From NCBI RefSeq assembly GCF_002735305.1, contig NZ_PDYG01000012.1, forward strand, positions 1 through 63,266: DNA of 63,266 nucleotides. The letters run 5' to 3'. The number at the start of each line of letters is the position of its first letter. The first letter of the stretch is position 1. The position numbers were made by a program, and so were the translations under genes. Shown here one piece after another: positions 1 to 9,826 of this stretch. Below the pieces are notes generated by a model, which ran no database searches, had not been told where the DNA came from, and saw only the letters and a list, made by a program, of their open reading frames with translations. Source of the stretch: Agathobacter ruminis. Its GTDB lineage: Bacteria > Bacillota > Clostridia > Lachnospirales > Lachnospiraceae.

Positions 1-1980
1 TTTATCATCCCAATCCCGAATATCCTTTTGGATGTAATGCTGGCAATCAATTTGTCGATGGCCTTGATTATCCTGTTTCGCGTGCTGTTTGCGCGTGAGG
101 TTTTGGATATGTCATTCTTCCCGACACTGTTACTGTTTACAACCATTTTCCGAATCTCATTGAATGTTTCTTCAACGAGACTGATTCTGATGTCGGGTGA
201 TCCGGGTAATGTCGTTATGACATTCGGATCTTTCGTCGGCGGCAGCGATATCATCATCGGAGGTATTGTATTTATTGTTCTGGTATTGATCCAGTTCATC
301 GTCATCAATAAAGGTTCGGAACGTGTATCTGAAGTAACCGCCCGATTTACATTGGATGCGATGCCGGGAAAACAGATGGCAATCGATGCCGATTTGAATA
401 CCGGTGCAATTACAGATGCAGAGGCAAAGCAACGCCGAGATAAGATTCAGCAGGAATCCGCATTTTACGGAGCCATGGATGGTGCTACCAAGTATGTAAA
501 AGGAGATGCGACTGCCGGATTGATTATCACTTTGATCAACCTTGTGGGTGGTACTGCAATGGGTGTCATGAATCAGGGGCTTGGATTTGCGGAAGCAATT
601 CAAAAATTCGGAATTCTGACAATCGGTGACGGACTTGTTTCCCAGCTGCCTTCCCTTTTGATTTCTTTATCAACCGGTATTCTGGTCACAAAGAATTCGG
701 CCGAAGAAGATTTTTCCGGTACATTGGTCAAGCAGCTGTTTGGTACTTCACAGGTCATGTATATCGTGGGTGGTGTTATGGTCGCAATTTCTGTTGTGAC
801 ACCGCTTCCGAAGCTGGTATTCATTCCACTCGGAATCGGATTGATTGCCTACGGATATATGACACAAAACGAAAAGAAGGAAGAGCAGATTGTAGAAGAG
901 GTTCAACAGGCAGAGACCGAGGCCGAGGAAATCCGAAAGCCCGAAAATGTCGTATCGCTTTTGTCTGTGGATCCGATTGAACTGGAATTCGGTTATGGTA
1001 TTATTCCGTTGGCGGATGTCAATCAGGGAGGCGATTTGCTGGATCGTGTCGTTATGATTCGAAGGCAGATTGCGCTTGAGCTTGGAACGGTCGTTCCAAT
1101 CATTCGTCTTCGAGACAACATTCAGCTGAATCCGAATCAGTATATCATCAAAATCAAAGGAATTCAGGTTACCGAAGGAGAAATCCTTTTTGACCATTAT
1201 ATGGCAATGAATCCGGGATATGTGGAAGAAGAAATTACCGGTATTCCGACATTTGAGCCGTCGTTCCATCTGCCGGCAATCTGGATTACGGAAAGTCAGA
1301 GAGAACGTGCGGAAAGTTTGGGATATACGGTTGTTGACCCGCCTTCCATTATCGCAACACATCTGACAGAAGTGATTCGAAGCCATATCGCAGAACTTTT
1401 GACGAGACAGGATGTTCAGGGACTGATCAACAATATCAAAGAGACCAATCCGGTATTGGTCGACGAATTGACACCGAAGCTTTTGAATCTCGGCGAAATT
1501 CAAAAGGTATTGCAAAACCTGCTCAGAGAAGGCATTTCTATCCGGGATTTGCTTACAATTTTTGAAACATTGGCAGACCATGCGCAGACAACACATGATA
1601 CAGATGTCCTGACAGAATATACGAGACAGGCGCTCAAGAGAGCAATCTCAAGCAAATATTTTGCTGCAAATGAGACAACCAGTGTAGTAACACTCGATCC
1701 GAAAGTGGAGCAGGAGATTATGTCTTCCGTAAAGCAGACCGAGCAGGGAGCATATCTGACACTCGATCCGGAAAAGACGCGGGAGATTATGAATTCTGTG
1801 GAAGAGGAAGTCGGAAAGCTCGAGAGCATGGGCAAGAATGCAATTATTATTACATCGCCGATTGTGCGTATGTATTTTAAGAAAATGACGGAGGATTATT
1901 TCTCAGATCTGATTGTTGTTTCTTATAATGAAGTAGAATCAAATGTAGAATTACAATCTGTGGGAATGGTGACAGCCTAA
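1..1980 (+). CDS. flhA: Flagellar export apparatus protein FlhA (5' partial)
   Basis: FlhA is the large inner-membrane gate of the flagellar type III export apparatus; its cytosolic domain receives substrates and chaperones. The reading frame is open from base 1, so the first ~30 residues lie outside the window and TTG 28 is not the true start. Membrane segments fill roughly the first 280 residues visible. The FHIPEP-family signature (EVTARF followed by LDAMPGKQM and IDAD) sits around residues 110-133. An acidic linker (~290-315) leads into the soluble C-terminal domain, which ends with the expected PIVRMYFKK region. The stop codon abuts the flhF start with no gap, so the two are probably translationally coupled. 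Confidence 0.97.
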   Translation, partial: FIIPIPNILLDVMLAINLSMALIILFRVLFAREVLDMSFFPTLLLFTTIFRISLNVSSTRLILMSGDPGNVVMTFGSFVGGSDIIIGGIVFIVLVLIQFIVINKGSERVSEVTARFTLDAMPGKQMAIDADLNTGAITDAEAKQRRDKIQQESAFYGAMDGATKYVKGDATAGLIITLINLVGGTAMGVMNQGLGFAEAIQKFGILTIGDGLVSQLPSLLISLSTGILVTKNSAEEDFSGTLVKQLFGTSQVMYIVGGVMVAISVVTPLPKLVFIPLGIGLIAYGYMTQNEKKEEQIVEEVQQAETEAEEIRKPENVVSLLSVDPIELEFGYGIIPLADVNQGGDLLDRVVMIRRQIALELGTVVPIIRLRDNIQLNPNQYIIKIKGIQVTEGEILFDHYMAMNPGYVEEEITGIPTFEPSFHLPAIWITESQRERAESLGYTVVDPPSIIATHLTEVIRSHIAELLTRQDVQGLINNIKETNPVLVDELTPKLLNLGEIQKVLQNLLREGISIRDLLTIFETLADHAQTTHDTDVLTEYTRQALKRAISSKYFAANETTSVVTLDPKVEQEIMSSVKQTEQGAYLTLDPEKTREIMNSVEEEVGKLESMGKNAIIITSPIVRMYFKKMTEDYFSDLIVVSYNEVESNVELQSVGMVTA

Positions 1981-3243
1981 ATGATTATCAACAAATTTCA
2001 GGGAAAAACAGAAGAAGAAGCAAAGAAAAAGGCAAAGGAGAAACTGGGCGAAAATTGTGTTGTGATGAATGTGCGCGAAATCAAACCGAAGGGCATGTTC
2101 AAAGGATTCAAGAGTTCGACCTATGAAGTGACGGCTGCCTTGGAAGAAAAAGAAGATTACGGATACGGTTCCATCTCAAAACCAAAGAAGATTTCAGACA
2201 GTATTAATCTGACTGCAGATGAGGACATTGTGATTCCACCACCGGAAAAGGAATTTGTCATTCCAAAGACTCCGATTCGCCCGGTGACCAGAAAGCAGGA
2301 GATTCCTCAGGAACCGGCAGCAAATTTGAAAAAGGCAAATATCATCGAACAAAATGAAGATGAGGTATTGCAATCCATCGAGAAGCGCCTGGATAATCTG
2401 ACCAATCTTTTGGATGAAAAGAATATTCCGGTCAATCCGCTTTCTCAGGAAGAATTAAACTATATTCGTTTGATTTATTCAACACTTTTGGATAATGAAG
2501 TCAACGAAAAATATGCAAACCAGGTAGTGGAAGAGATTGAGAAGACCATTCGTCCGGGCAATAATCTGGATATGATCCTTTCCAATTTTTACCAGAAATT
2601 GGTTCTTCGTTTCGGCAGACCGCAGGCAATCAGCTTAAATGAGCATAAGCCGAAGGTGGTTTTCTTTATCGGACCGACCGGTGTCGGCAAGACAACTACC
2701 ATTGCAAAGATTTCATCCAAATTCAAGCTGGATGCGCATAAGGACATTGCATTGGTCACCGCAGATACCTATCGAATTGCGGCAACCGAACAGCTCAATG
2801 TCTATGCGGAAATTCTCGAAGTGCCGCTGAAGGTGGTTTATTCTTCGGAGGAATTAAATGAGGCAATTGCGGAATTCGCAGACAAAGATGTGATTTTTGT
2901 AGATACAGCAGGTTTTTCTCATAAGAATGAGGAACAGCGCAATTCTGTCAAAAAATTGATCGCTGAGATCCCGGCAGAAATCGAAAAAGAAGTATTCCTG
3001 GTATTGAGTGCGACGACGAAATATAAGGATTTGTGTAATATCGCAGATATTTATAAAGATATCGCAAATTACAAACTGATCTTTACCAAACTTGACGAGA
3101 CCGATACCTATGGAAATCTGTTAAATATCCGTTTATATACAAAGACGGAATTGTCCTATATTACGACCGGACAAAATGTTCCGAATGATATTGAACTGCT
3201 CGATACCCAAAAGATTGTGAAGCAGTTACTTGGAGGCAATTAG
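1981..3243 (+). CDS. flhF: Flagellar SRP-like GTPase FlhF
   Basis: FlhF is an SRP-family GTPase that fixes the place and number of flagella, working with the MinD-like ATPase FlhG. The 420-residue protein has a basic N-terminal domain (1-60), a proline-rich acidic linker (~80-120), an N domain, and a G domain. The P-loop GPTGVGKT is at 231-238, followed by a TADTYRIAATEQL segment, the DTAG switch motif and TKLDE for guanine recognition. Length and order are normal for Firmicutes. It lies between flhA and flhG, the conserved clostridial order. The ATG directly follows the flhA stop. Confidence 0.96.
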   Translation: MIINKFQGKTEEEAKKKAKEKLGENCVVMNVREIKPKGMFKGFKSSTYEVTAALEEKEDYGYGSISKPKKISDSINLTADEDIVIPPPEKEFVIPKTPIRPVTRKQEIPQEPAANLKKANIIEQNEDEVLQSIEKRLDNLTNLLDEKNIPVNPLSQEELNYIRLIYSTLLDNEVNEKYANQVVEEIEKTIRPGNNLDMILSNFYQKLVLRFGRPQAISLNEHKPKVVFFIGPTGVGKTTTIAKISSKFKLDAHKDIALVTADTYRIAATEQLNVYAEILEVPLKVVYSSEELNEAIAEFADKDVIFVDTAGFSHKNEEQRNSVKKLIAEIPAEIEKEVFLVLSATTKYKDLCNIADIYKDIANYKLIFTKLDETDTYGNLLNIRLYTKTELSYITTGQNVPNDIELLDTQKIVKQLLGGN

Positions 3244-3246
3244 GGA

Positions 3247-4125
3247 ATGGATCAGGCATCGCAGCTTAGAAATGTTATTAAGCTTCAAAATCAAAATCAA
3301 ATAAATACTGCGCGCGTGATAACAATTACAAGTGGAAAAGGTGGCGTTGGCAAGAGCAATACGGCAGTCAATCTTGCAATACAATTTCGCAAGCTTGGAA
3401 AGCGGGTGGTCATTTTTGACGCGGACTTTGGTCTGGCCAATGTAGAGGTAATGTTCGGAGCAATTCCGAAGCATAATCTTTCCGATTTGATTTATCATGG
3501 AATGAATATCAAGGATATTATCACACCGGGACCGATGGAAATCGGATTCATTTCCGGCGGCTCCGGAATCATCGGGTTGAATAATTTGTATCGTGAGCAA
3601 ATCATGTATCTGATCAAATGCCTTTCGGAACTGAACGATCTGGCGGATGTCATCATCATTGACACGGGAGCCGGAATTTCCGATCAGGTTCTCGAATTTG
3701 TCATCGCATCTCCGGAAGTGCTTTTGGTGACCACACCGGATCCGAGTTCTCTGACAGATGCGTATTCCTTATTAAAGGCATTATATCGCAATCCGAATTT
3801 TTCGGCGCAGGGGTCTTCGTTGAAAGTCATTGCCAACAAATGTATTTCGGCAGAAGAGGGAATTGCACTTTATGAGAAATTGAATTCCGTGGTTTCCCAG
3901 TTTTTGAACGGAAGCCTTGAATATTTGGGAATGATTCCTCAGGATACGGTACTGGAGAAAGCCGTTCGCGCACAAAAGACGGTTTCTCTGTATGACCCAA
4001 AGGCAAAATCGGCAAAGGCATATGAAGAGATTGCCGACCGCCTGATCAATGGCGAAAACGGGGAAGCACCGCGTGTAAAGTGGGGCATTTCCCAGTTGCT
4101 GACAAATTTTTTTACAAAGCGTTAA
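3247..4125 (+). CDS. flhG: MinD/ParA-like ATPase FlhG (YlxH), flagellar number control
   Basis: FlhG is a MinD-type ATPase that antagonises or stimulates FlhF and restricts flagellar number or position. The 292-residue protein has the deviant Walker A motif GKGGVGKS at 30-37 and a FDADFGLANVEV Walker A' segment. The IIDTGAG Walker B follows. An N-terminal segment (DQASQLRNVI) matches the DQA-type motif that, in the FlhG family, activates the FlhF GTPase; I infer this from family knowledge. The gene starts 3 bases after flhF stops. Confidence 0.94.
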   Translation: MDQASQLRNVIKLQNQNQINTARVITITSGKGGVGKSNTAVNLAIQFRKLGKRVVIFDADFGLANVEVMFGAIPKHNLSDLIYHGMNIKDIITPGPMEIGFISGGSGIIGLNNLYREQIMYLIKCLSELNDLADVIIIDTGAGISDQVLEFVIASPEVLLVTTPDPSSLTDAYSLLKALYRNPNFSAQGSSLKVIANKCISAEEGIALYEKLNSVVSQFLNGSLEYLGMIPQDTVLEKAVRAQKTVSLYDPKAKSAKAYEEIADRLINGENGEAPRVKWGISQLLTNFFTKR

Positions 4126-4145
4126 AGGATTAGGAAAACAACGAA

Positions 4146-4886
4146 ATGGATGTTCAGGAAATTTTAACTTTAGGAGACAAGATAGATATCCGTCTTGCAG
4201 CTCAGCCGGATTCGGCAAATGATGGAATTGCAGCCAGACTTTACAAGAGTTCGCTGTTGGATTTTATTTCCGATTCCGATACGGAAATGGAAATCGGCAT
4301 GCCGACCTATAACGGTAAGATGGTATTGTTCCATGTGGGACTTCATATAGAACTGGTTTTCTATACTTCACATGGCTTGTATTCCTGCACCGCAATCGTG
4401 CTCGATCGCTACAAGCGGGGAAATCTATATATGATCAGCGTCGAACGGAAGACACCGCTTAAAAAATTCCAACGACGTGAATTTTTCCGTATTGACTGTT
4501 ATATCGAAATGAGTTATTACAAAATCACAGAGGAAGTTGCAAACTATCCGAAGACGCAAATGCTCTATCATGAAATTATGAAAGATTATTATATTGCGGA
4601 AGAGCGGCCGGGAGTTGCAATTGACATCAGTGGTGGTGGTATTCGCTTTGTCAGTGATTATCCGATTCCGGCAGATTCCTATATTCTGGTCAAGATTCAA
4701 TTGTCAAATGACAAAGTCGATCAGGTCTTCTTCCTGGTCACCAGAATTATTGAATCCATTCAATCGGCAACAGATAAGACCAAATTTCAAAACCGCGGTA
4801 ATTTTATGTTTAAGGAAATGAAGGATCGTGAGTCCATCGTTCGTTATGTTTTTGAAGAAGAACGACGCATCCGTAACGGAAGATAG
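4146..4886 (+). CDS. PilZ-domain c-di-GMP flagellar brake protein (YcgR-like)
   Basis: A 246-residue protein with an N-terminal YcgR-type beta domain (1-100) and a C-terminal PilZ domain. Both c-di-GMP-binding motifs are intact: RxxxR at R111-R115 within RREFFR, and D160-x-S162-x-x-G165 (DISGGG). In other bacteria YcgR/DgrA proteins bind c-di-GMP and slow the flagellar motor. Position between flhG and cheB supports the same role here, linking second messenger level to motility. The target (stator or rotor) cannot be told from sequence. It starts 20 bases after flhG and is probably co-transcribed. Confidence 0.9.
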   Translation: MDVQEILTLGDKIDIRLAAQPDSANDGIAARLYKSSLLDFISDSDTEMEIGMPTYNGKMVLFHVGLHIELVFYTSHGLYSCTAIVLDRYKRGNLYMISVERKTPLKKFQRREFFRIDCYIEMSYYKITEEVANYPKTQMLYHEIMKDYYIAEERPGVAIDISGGGIRFVSDYPIPADSYILVKIQLSNDKVDQVFFLVTRIIESIQSATDKTKFQNRGNFMFKEMKDRESIVRYVFEEERRIRNGR

Positions 4887-4895
4887 GAAAAAAGT

Positions 4896-6038
4896 ATGAA
4901 AAAAATTTTGGTTGTTGATGATTCTGCACTCATGAGAAGGGTAATATGTGATATTATCAATGCAGATAGTAATTTTGAGGCAAAAGACACCTGTAGGGAC
5001 GGCCTTGAGGCATATGAAAGATTAAAGACCACCAGTTATGATGGTGTGGTACTTGATGTGAACATGCCCCGCATGGACGGACTGCAGCTGCTCGAAAAGT
5101 TGCAGGAAGAACGAATCCGTGCCAATGTAATTATGGTCAGCACTTTGACAACCAAAGATGCTGAAATCACCATGATGGCTTTGGAACGTGGTGCGATCGA
5201 CTTTGTAACCAAGCCGACCAATGTCATTGAGGCAAAGGGAGAAGCGTTTGGAAACCAGCTTTTGTCTGTGCTATCTGCAGTGTTAAAAATCAGTCCTTCA
5301 GCCCGTCCGACGACGACTCAGCGCCCGGCTGCGACCAGGCCAAACAGCGTAGAACGGACAGCTACACAAAGTCAGGGAACCGTGAAATCCAGCTATTCTG
5401 TGATGTCAACACAGAAACAGAAGCCGGCGAATGTGACCAGACTTCGTGCAACCGGAAAGAACAAATTAGTTGCGTTGGCATGTTCGACCGGCGGACCGAA
5501 AGCATTGCAGGATGTAATTCCGAATCTTGATGCCAATATGGATGCACCGGTTGTGCTGGTTCAGCATATGCCAAAAGGATTTACCAAATCCATGGCAGAC
5601 CGACTGAATGAAATCAGCAAAGTGCATGTCAAGGAAGCAGAAGATGGTGAGAAATTACAAAAAGGCTGGGTATATGTCGCTCCCGGCGGCAAGCATATCG
5701 AGGTGGTAAAAGCACCGGACGGATCACACAAAATCCAGTTTAATGATATGCCGGCAATCGGAGGACTCAAACCATGTGCGAATATTATGTACGATTCTCT
5801 CTCAAAGACGGGATATGATGAAATTGTCTGCGTAGTGCTTACCGGTATGGGCGCGGACGGAACAAACGGAATCCTGTCGTTGGTTCAGCACAAACCGATT
5901 CATGTAATAGCACAAAATGAAGAGACCTGTGTTGTATATGGAATGCCAAAAGCGATTGCGGACAGCGGAGTAGTAGATGATGTTGTGCCTCTCAAAGAAG
6001 TAGCCAAAACGATTATTAAAAGCGTGGGGGTAAATTAG
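4896..6038 (+). CDS. cheB: Chemotaxis protein-glutamate methylesterase CheB
   Basis: CheB removes methyl groups from (and deamidates) chemoreceptors once phosphorylated by CheA. The 380-residue protein has a receiver domain with phosphoacceptor D54 in LDVNMPRMDG and the acidic pair DD at 8-9. A Pro/Thr/Gln-rich linker spans ~130-180. The esterase domain carries the catalytic serine in ACSTGGPKAL, the histidine in VQHMPKGFT and the aspartate in TGMGADGTNG. All catalytic residues are present. The gene is followed after one base by cheA. Confidence 0.97.
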   Translation: MKKILVVDDSALMRRVICDIINADSNFEAKDTCRDGLEAYERLKTTSYDGVVLDVNMPRMDGLQLLEKLQEERIRANVIMVSTLTTKDAEITMMALERGAIDFVTKPTNVIEAKGEAFGNQLLSVLSAVLKISPSARPTTTQRPAATRPNSVERTATQSQGTVKSSYSVMSTQKQKPANVTRLRATGKNKLVALACSTGGPKALQDVIPNLDANMDAPVVLVQHMPKGFTKSMADRLNEISKVHVKEAEDGEKLQKGWVYVAPGGKHIEVVKAPDGSHKIQFNDMPAIGGLKPCANIMYDSLSKTGYDEIVCVVLTGMGADGTNGILSLVQHKPIHVIAQNEETCVVYGMPKAIADSGVVDDVVPLKEVAKTIIKSVGVN

Positions 6039-6039
6039 T

Positions 6040-8121
6040 ATGGATGTAAGCCAGTATCTTGAGATTTTTATCGACGAAAGCGCAGAACATTTACAAACAT
6101 TATCAGATTGTATCATGTCACTCGAAAATGAGCCGGATAATAAGGATACAATCAACGAAGTATTCCGTGCAGCCCACTCCTTAAAGGGTATGGCCGGAAC
6201 CATGGGATTCAAACGCATGCAGCATCTGACACACGACATGGAAAATGTATTCCAGGAAGTGCGTAGTGACAAGATTGCAGTAGACAGCGCAATGATTGAT
6301 TTGCTGTTCAAATGTCTTGATGCGTTGGATCAATATCTCGAAAATGTCAAGAGTAGTTCTGATGAAGGAACCGAAGACAACGAGATTATTATCAAAGAAT
6401 TGAATGATTTCATTGCAAAAGCAAATGGAGAAGCTCCGGCAGCTGCAGCTCCTGCAGCGGAAGCTCCGGCAGCTGCACCTGCAGAAGAAAAATCAGAAGG
6501 ACCGGAAAAGAAATTCCTTCATCTGGAATTGGATGACAGTGAAACCGCTGCCATTGAGGATGCCCGCAAATCCGGAAACAAAGTATATGGATTTACCGTA
6601 TATATTCATCCGGAATGTCTGCTTAAGGCAGCAAGAGCATTCCTTGTATTCCGTGCAGTGGAAGACTTCGGTCAGATTATTGTATATCGTCCGAGCTCAC
6701 AGGATATCGAAGATGAGAAGTTTGAGTTTGATTTCAGCTTCTATGTATCCACCAATGAAGAGCTTGATGCAATTGTTGCAGCCGCAAAAGATGTATCTGA
6801 GATTTCAGAGGTTGTTGCAGAAGAAATTACCGAGCTTCCTGCTAAGGAAGAAAAGCCTGTTGAAGCAGCGCCTGCAGCACCTGCAGCATCTGCAACACCT
6901 GCAGCTCCTGCACCTGTAAAGAAGGATGACAAGAAAGCACCTGCAAAGAAGGATGCAAAACCTGTTACAAACCGTACGGTTCGTGTAGATATCGAAAAGC
7001 TCGATGCATTGATGAATCAGGTTTCCGAGCTGATCATCGCAAAGAACTCTCTGGTTTCTATCAGCAGTCAGGATGGTGGTTCATCTTCTAACCAGGGATT
7101 CCATGAGCAGATTGAATATCTTGAAAGAATTACCACCAATCTTCATGAATCGGTAATGAAGGTTCGAATGGTTCCTATCGAGAGTGTTGTAAACAAATTC
7201 CCGCGTATGATTCGTGATTTGTCAAGAACTCTCGGTAAGAAGATGGAATTGACCATGACCGGTGAAGATACCGAATTGGATCGTACCGTAGTTGACCAGA
7301 TTGGTGATCCTTTACAGCATTTGCTTCGTAACTCCGCAGACCACGGCCTGGAGACTGCTGAAGTTCGTAAGGAGAGAGGCAAGCCGGAAATCGGACATAT
7401 TTTCCTGAATGCATATCAGGAAGGCAACAATGTCATTATCCAGGTTGGTGATGATGGTAACGGTATTGATACCGAAGCTGTTAAGAATAAGGCAATTGAG
7501 CGTGGCATTATTACTGCAGAACAGGCAGAATCCATGTCTCAGAAGGAAATCGTCAACTTATTGTTCATGCCAAGTTTCTCTATGGCAAAGAAGATTACTG
7601 ACATTTCCGGAAGAGGTGTAGGACTCGATGTTGTTAAGAGCGGAATCGAAGCCCTCGGCGGTGATGTAGAGACCCGCACCAAGCTTGGAGAAGGAACCAC
7701 ATTTACGGTTCGTCTTCCACTTACACTTGCAATTATTCAGGCTCTCATGGTTGAAATCCGTGATGAGAAATATGCAATTGCACTTGGTTCTATTTCCAAT
7801 ATTGAGAACATTCCTGTAACAGATATCAAATATGTTCAGGCTCAGGAAGTAATCCACCTTCGTGGTAGCGTCATTCCTCTTGTTCGTCTTGACAAGGTGC
7901 TCGACATCGAGCCACAGGATGATCCGGAGAATCTTACCGTCGTTATTGTAAAACGCGGTGACAGCCAGGCCGGTCTTGTTGTAGATAATCTGATCGGACA
8001 GCAGGAAATCGTTATCAAGTCGCTGGGCAAATATATCAACGGTAACAAATTGATCAGTGGTGCAACCATCCTCGGTGATGGCGAAATCGCAATGATCATT
8101 GATACGAACACTTTGATTTAA
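6040..8121 (+). CDS. cheA: Chemotaxis histidine kinase CheA
   Basis: CheA autophosphorylates in response to receptor arrays and passes phosphate to CheY and CheB. The 693-residue protein has the P1 Hpt domain with phosphorylated H46 (AAHSLKGMAG), and two Ala/Pro/Glu-rich linkers (~130-155 and ~268-310) flanking a P2 response-regulator docking domain. The P3 dimerisation helix pair comes next, then the P4 kinase domain with N box (LLRNSADHGLE), G1 (GDDGNGID) and G2 (GRGVGLDVV). A C-terminal CheW-like P5 domain completes it. Architecture and length are standard. It is one base downstream of cheB. Confidence 0.98.
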   Translation: MDVSQYLEIFIDESAEHLQTLSDCIMSLENEPDNKDTINEVFRAAHSLKGMAGTMGFKRMQHLTHDMENVFQEVRSDKIAVDSAMIDLLFKCLDALDQYLENVKSSSDEGTEDNEIIIKELNDFIAKANGEAPAAAAPAAEAPAAAPAEEKSEGPEKKFLHLELDDSETAAIEDARKSGNKVYGFTVYIHPECLLKAARAFLVFRAVEDFGQIIVYRPSSQDIEDEKFEFDFSFYVSTNEELDAIVAAAKDVSEISEVVAEEITELPAKEEKPVEAAPAAPAASATPAAPAPVKKDDKKAPAKKDAKPVTNRTVRVDIEKLDALMNQVSELIIAKNSLVSISSQDGGSSSNQGFHEQIEYLERITTNLHESVMKVRMVPIESVVNKFPRMIRDLSRTLGKKMELTMTGEDTELDRTVVDQIGDPLQHLLRNSADHGLETAEVRKERGKPEIGHIFLNAYQEGNNVIIQVGDDGNGIDTEAVKNKAIERGIITAEQAESMSQKEIVNLLFMPSFSMAKKITDISGRGVGLDVVKSGIEALGGDVETRTKLGEGTTFTVRLPLTLAIIQALMVEIRDEKYAIALGSISNIENIPVTDIKYVQAQEVIHLRGSVIPLVRLDKVLDIEPQDDPENLTVVIVKRGDSQAGLVVDNLIGQQEIVIKSLGKYINGNKLISGATILGDGEIAMIIDTNTLI

Positions 8122-8133
8122 CGGGGGTGCGAT

Positions 8134-8601
8134 ATGGCAGATACAAGTCTTGAAATTGCAGAGATGAATACAAAACAATACATCGTAGTGCAGATCGGCA
8201 GCGAGAAATATGGTATCGATATCGGATACATCGATAATATTGTTCGTATGCAGAAAATCACTCGTGTACCAAAGGCACAGTCTTATTTTAAGGGTGTAAT
8301 CAATCTTCGTGGTGAAGTAGTTGCGGTTATGAGTATCCGCAAAAAGATGGGATTGGAAGAAGATGTATTTACAGACAAGTCCCGCATCATCATCCTGAAA
8401 TTAGAGGAAAAAGGCCTTCTTGGAATTATTGTAGACGAAGTATGTGAGGTGGTTACCTTATCTGATGACCAGATTGAGCCGCCTGCAACAGGCCCTAAGA
8501 AGGGCAAAGATTCTTTCATCAATGGCATTGGAAAGAACGGAGATACTTTGATTTCCCTGTTCGAAGTAAGTGCTATTGTGGAAGAAAAGGAAGAAAAATA
8601 A
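8134..8601 (+). CDS. cheW: Chemotaxis coupling protein CheW
   Basis: CheW links chemoreceptors to CheA P5 in the signalling array. The 155-residue protein is a single CheW-like double beta-barrel domain with the characteristic segments YGIDIGYIDNIVR, FKGVINLRGEVVAVMSIR and GIIVDEV. It starts 12 bases after cheA with a GGGGGTGCG ribosome-binding region. It is followed by a strong hairpin plus T-run before cheC. Confidence 0.96.
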   Translation: MADTSLEIAEMNTKQYIVVQIGSEKYGIDIGYIDNIVRMQKITRVPKAQSYFKGVINLRGEVVAVMSIRKKMGLEEDVFTDKSRIIILKLEEKGLLGIIVDEVCEVVTLSDDQIEPPATGPKKGKDSFINGIGKNGDTLISLFEVSAIVEEKEEK

Positions 8602-8608
8602 GTAACTG

Positions 8609-8648
8609 ATATAGTGAGGCGTTCAGCCTCACTATATTTCGATTTTTT
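8609..8648 (+). terminator. Intra-operon hairpin with T-run between cheW and cheC
   Basis: A perfect 12-bp stem (ATATAGTGAGGC at 8609-8620 and GCCTCACTATAT at 8626-8637) with a 5-nt loop is followed by TTCGATTTTTT. This has the form of an intrinsic terminator, but cheC follows only 24 bases later with no obvious promoter. Partial read-through, or stabilisation of the upstream mRNA, is therefore likely. Confidence 0.7.
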
Positions 8649-8672
8649 ATTTAAGAGATTTTAGGAGAGAAT

Positions 8673-9293
8673 ATGGCAGATTTTTCATTAGATCAAGTTA
8701 ATGAGATGTACATGGATGTCCTGAAAGAAATCGGAAATATCGGTGCCGGAAATGCAACAACAGCCATTGCCGGAATGCTTGGAATGCGCCTCGATATGAA
8801 GGTTCCATCTGTATTATTTAAAGATGCCGCAAAACTTTCGGATGCGATTTGTCCGGAAGAGGAAACCATTGTCGGCGTATTTTTGGAAGTAACAGATGCA
8901 ATCACCGGAAGCATGATGTTTATTTTGAAACTTGATTCCGCAGCTTATCTTGTATCCAAGTTGATGGGGATGCCTCATGAAGAGGGTGAACCGTTTACCG
9001 AAATGGAACTTTCCGCTATGCAGGAAATTGGAAATATTATTGCGGGAAGTTATTTATCCGCTCTTTCAAATATGACAAATCTTAGAATTCAACCGTCTGT
9101 ACCTTACATTTCGGTTGATATGGCCGCAGCCATTTTGAGTGTTCCGGCTGTAATTTTTGGGCAATATGGGGAAAATGCATTGTTGATTGAGACAGAGTTT
9201 GGTGATGATGTGATGATTCAGGGATATTTCATTTTGATGCCTGATCAGGAATCTTACCCAAAGATTTTACAAGCACTGGGAATGCCTGTTTAA
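8673..9293 (+). CDS. cheC: CheY-P phosphatase CheC
   Basis: CheC dephosphorylates CheY-P and, with CheD, forms a feedback system typical of Firmicutes. The 206-residue protein has the two expected helix motifs with active-site Glu and Asn: EIGNIGAGNATTA near residue 16 and EIGNIIAGS near residue 115. The second copy has AGS instead of AGN, but Glu and Asn of the EIGN core are kept in both. The start has the ribosome-binding site TAGGAGAGAAT. cheD follows. Confidence 0.95.
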   Translation: MADFSLDQVNEMYMDVLKEIGNIGAGNATTAIAGMLGMRLDMKVPSVLFKDAAKLSDAICPEEETIVGVFLEVTDAITGSMMFILKLDSAAYLVSKLMGMPHEEGEPFTEMELSAMQEIGNIIAGSYLSALSNMTNLRIQPSVPYISVDMAAAILSVPAVIFGQYGENALLIETEFGDDVMIQGYFILMPDQESYPKILQALGMPV

Positions 9294-9321
9294 GGATTTC
9301 CATCATTCATAGGAGAAATGC

Positions 9322-9807
9322 ATGGGTAGCTTAATTAAAGTCGGAATGGCTGATTTGAAAGTTGCGAAAGCCCCGGATGTGCTGACAACACTTGGTCTTG
9401 GCTCGTGCATCGGATTGACATTCTACGATCCGGTAGCGAAAGTTGGCGGACTGGTGCATTATATGCTCCCGGACAGTACACAGTTAAGAAATAATTCAAA
9501 TATAGCGAAATTTGGTGATACAGGGATTGAGGAACTGCTCAAGCAGGTGACTGCCGCAGGCGCTTCAAAGTCCCGTCTGGTTGCCAAAATTGCAGGCGGA
9601 GCAAGTATGTTCCAGGTGTCCAACAATTCAACGGTTGGACAGGTTGGCGCCCGCAATGCACAGATGGCAAAGACGATGCTGACAAAGCTTGGCATTCGTC
9701 TGGTGGCAGAGGACACAGGGCTTAATTATGGTCGTACTGTGGAACTGGATTGTTCAACAGGAGATTATTTGATTAAGTCTGTCGGCAAACCGGTAAAAAC
9801 AATTTAG
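9322..9807 (+). CDS. cheD: Chemoreceptor glutamine deamidase CheD
   Basis: CheD deamidates receptor glutamines and is also a partner of CheC. The 161-residue protein shows the catalytic cysteine in LGLGSCIGLTFYD and the histidine in GGLVHYMLPDS, with a downstream threonine region (NSTVGQVGARN) completing the papain-like triad. An AGGAGAAATGC ribosome-binding region precedes the ATG. It is placed directly after cheC, matching their functional pairing. Confidence 0.95.
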   Translation: MGSLIKVGMADLKVAKAPDVLTTLGLGSCIGLTFYDPVAKVGGLVHYMLPDSTQLRNNSNIAKFGDTGIEELLKQVTAAGASKSRLVAKIAGGASMFQVSNNSTVGQVGARNAQMAKTMLTKLGIRLVAEDTGLNYGRTVELDCSTGDYLIKSVGKPVKTI

Positions 9808-9826
9808 AACAGATTGAGGGAGTTGT

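Noticed and set aside
748-1596. Long minus-strand reading frame inside flhA
   Set aside because: It lies opposite a well-conserved gene, has no plausible domain or ribosome-binding site, and its residues are Cys/His/Arg-rich as expected for an antisense shadow.
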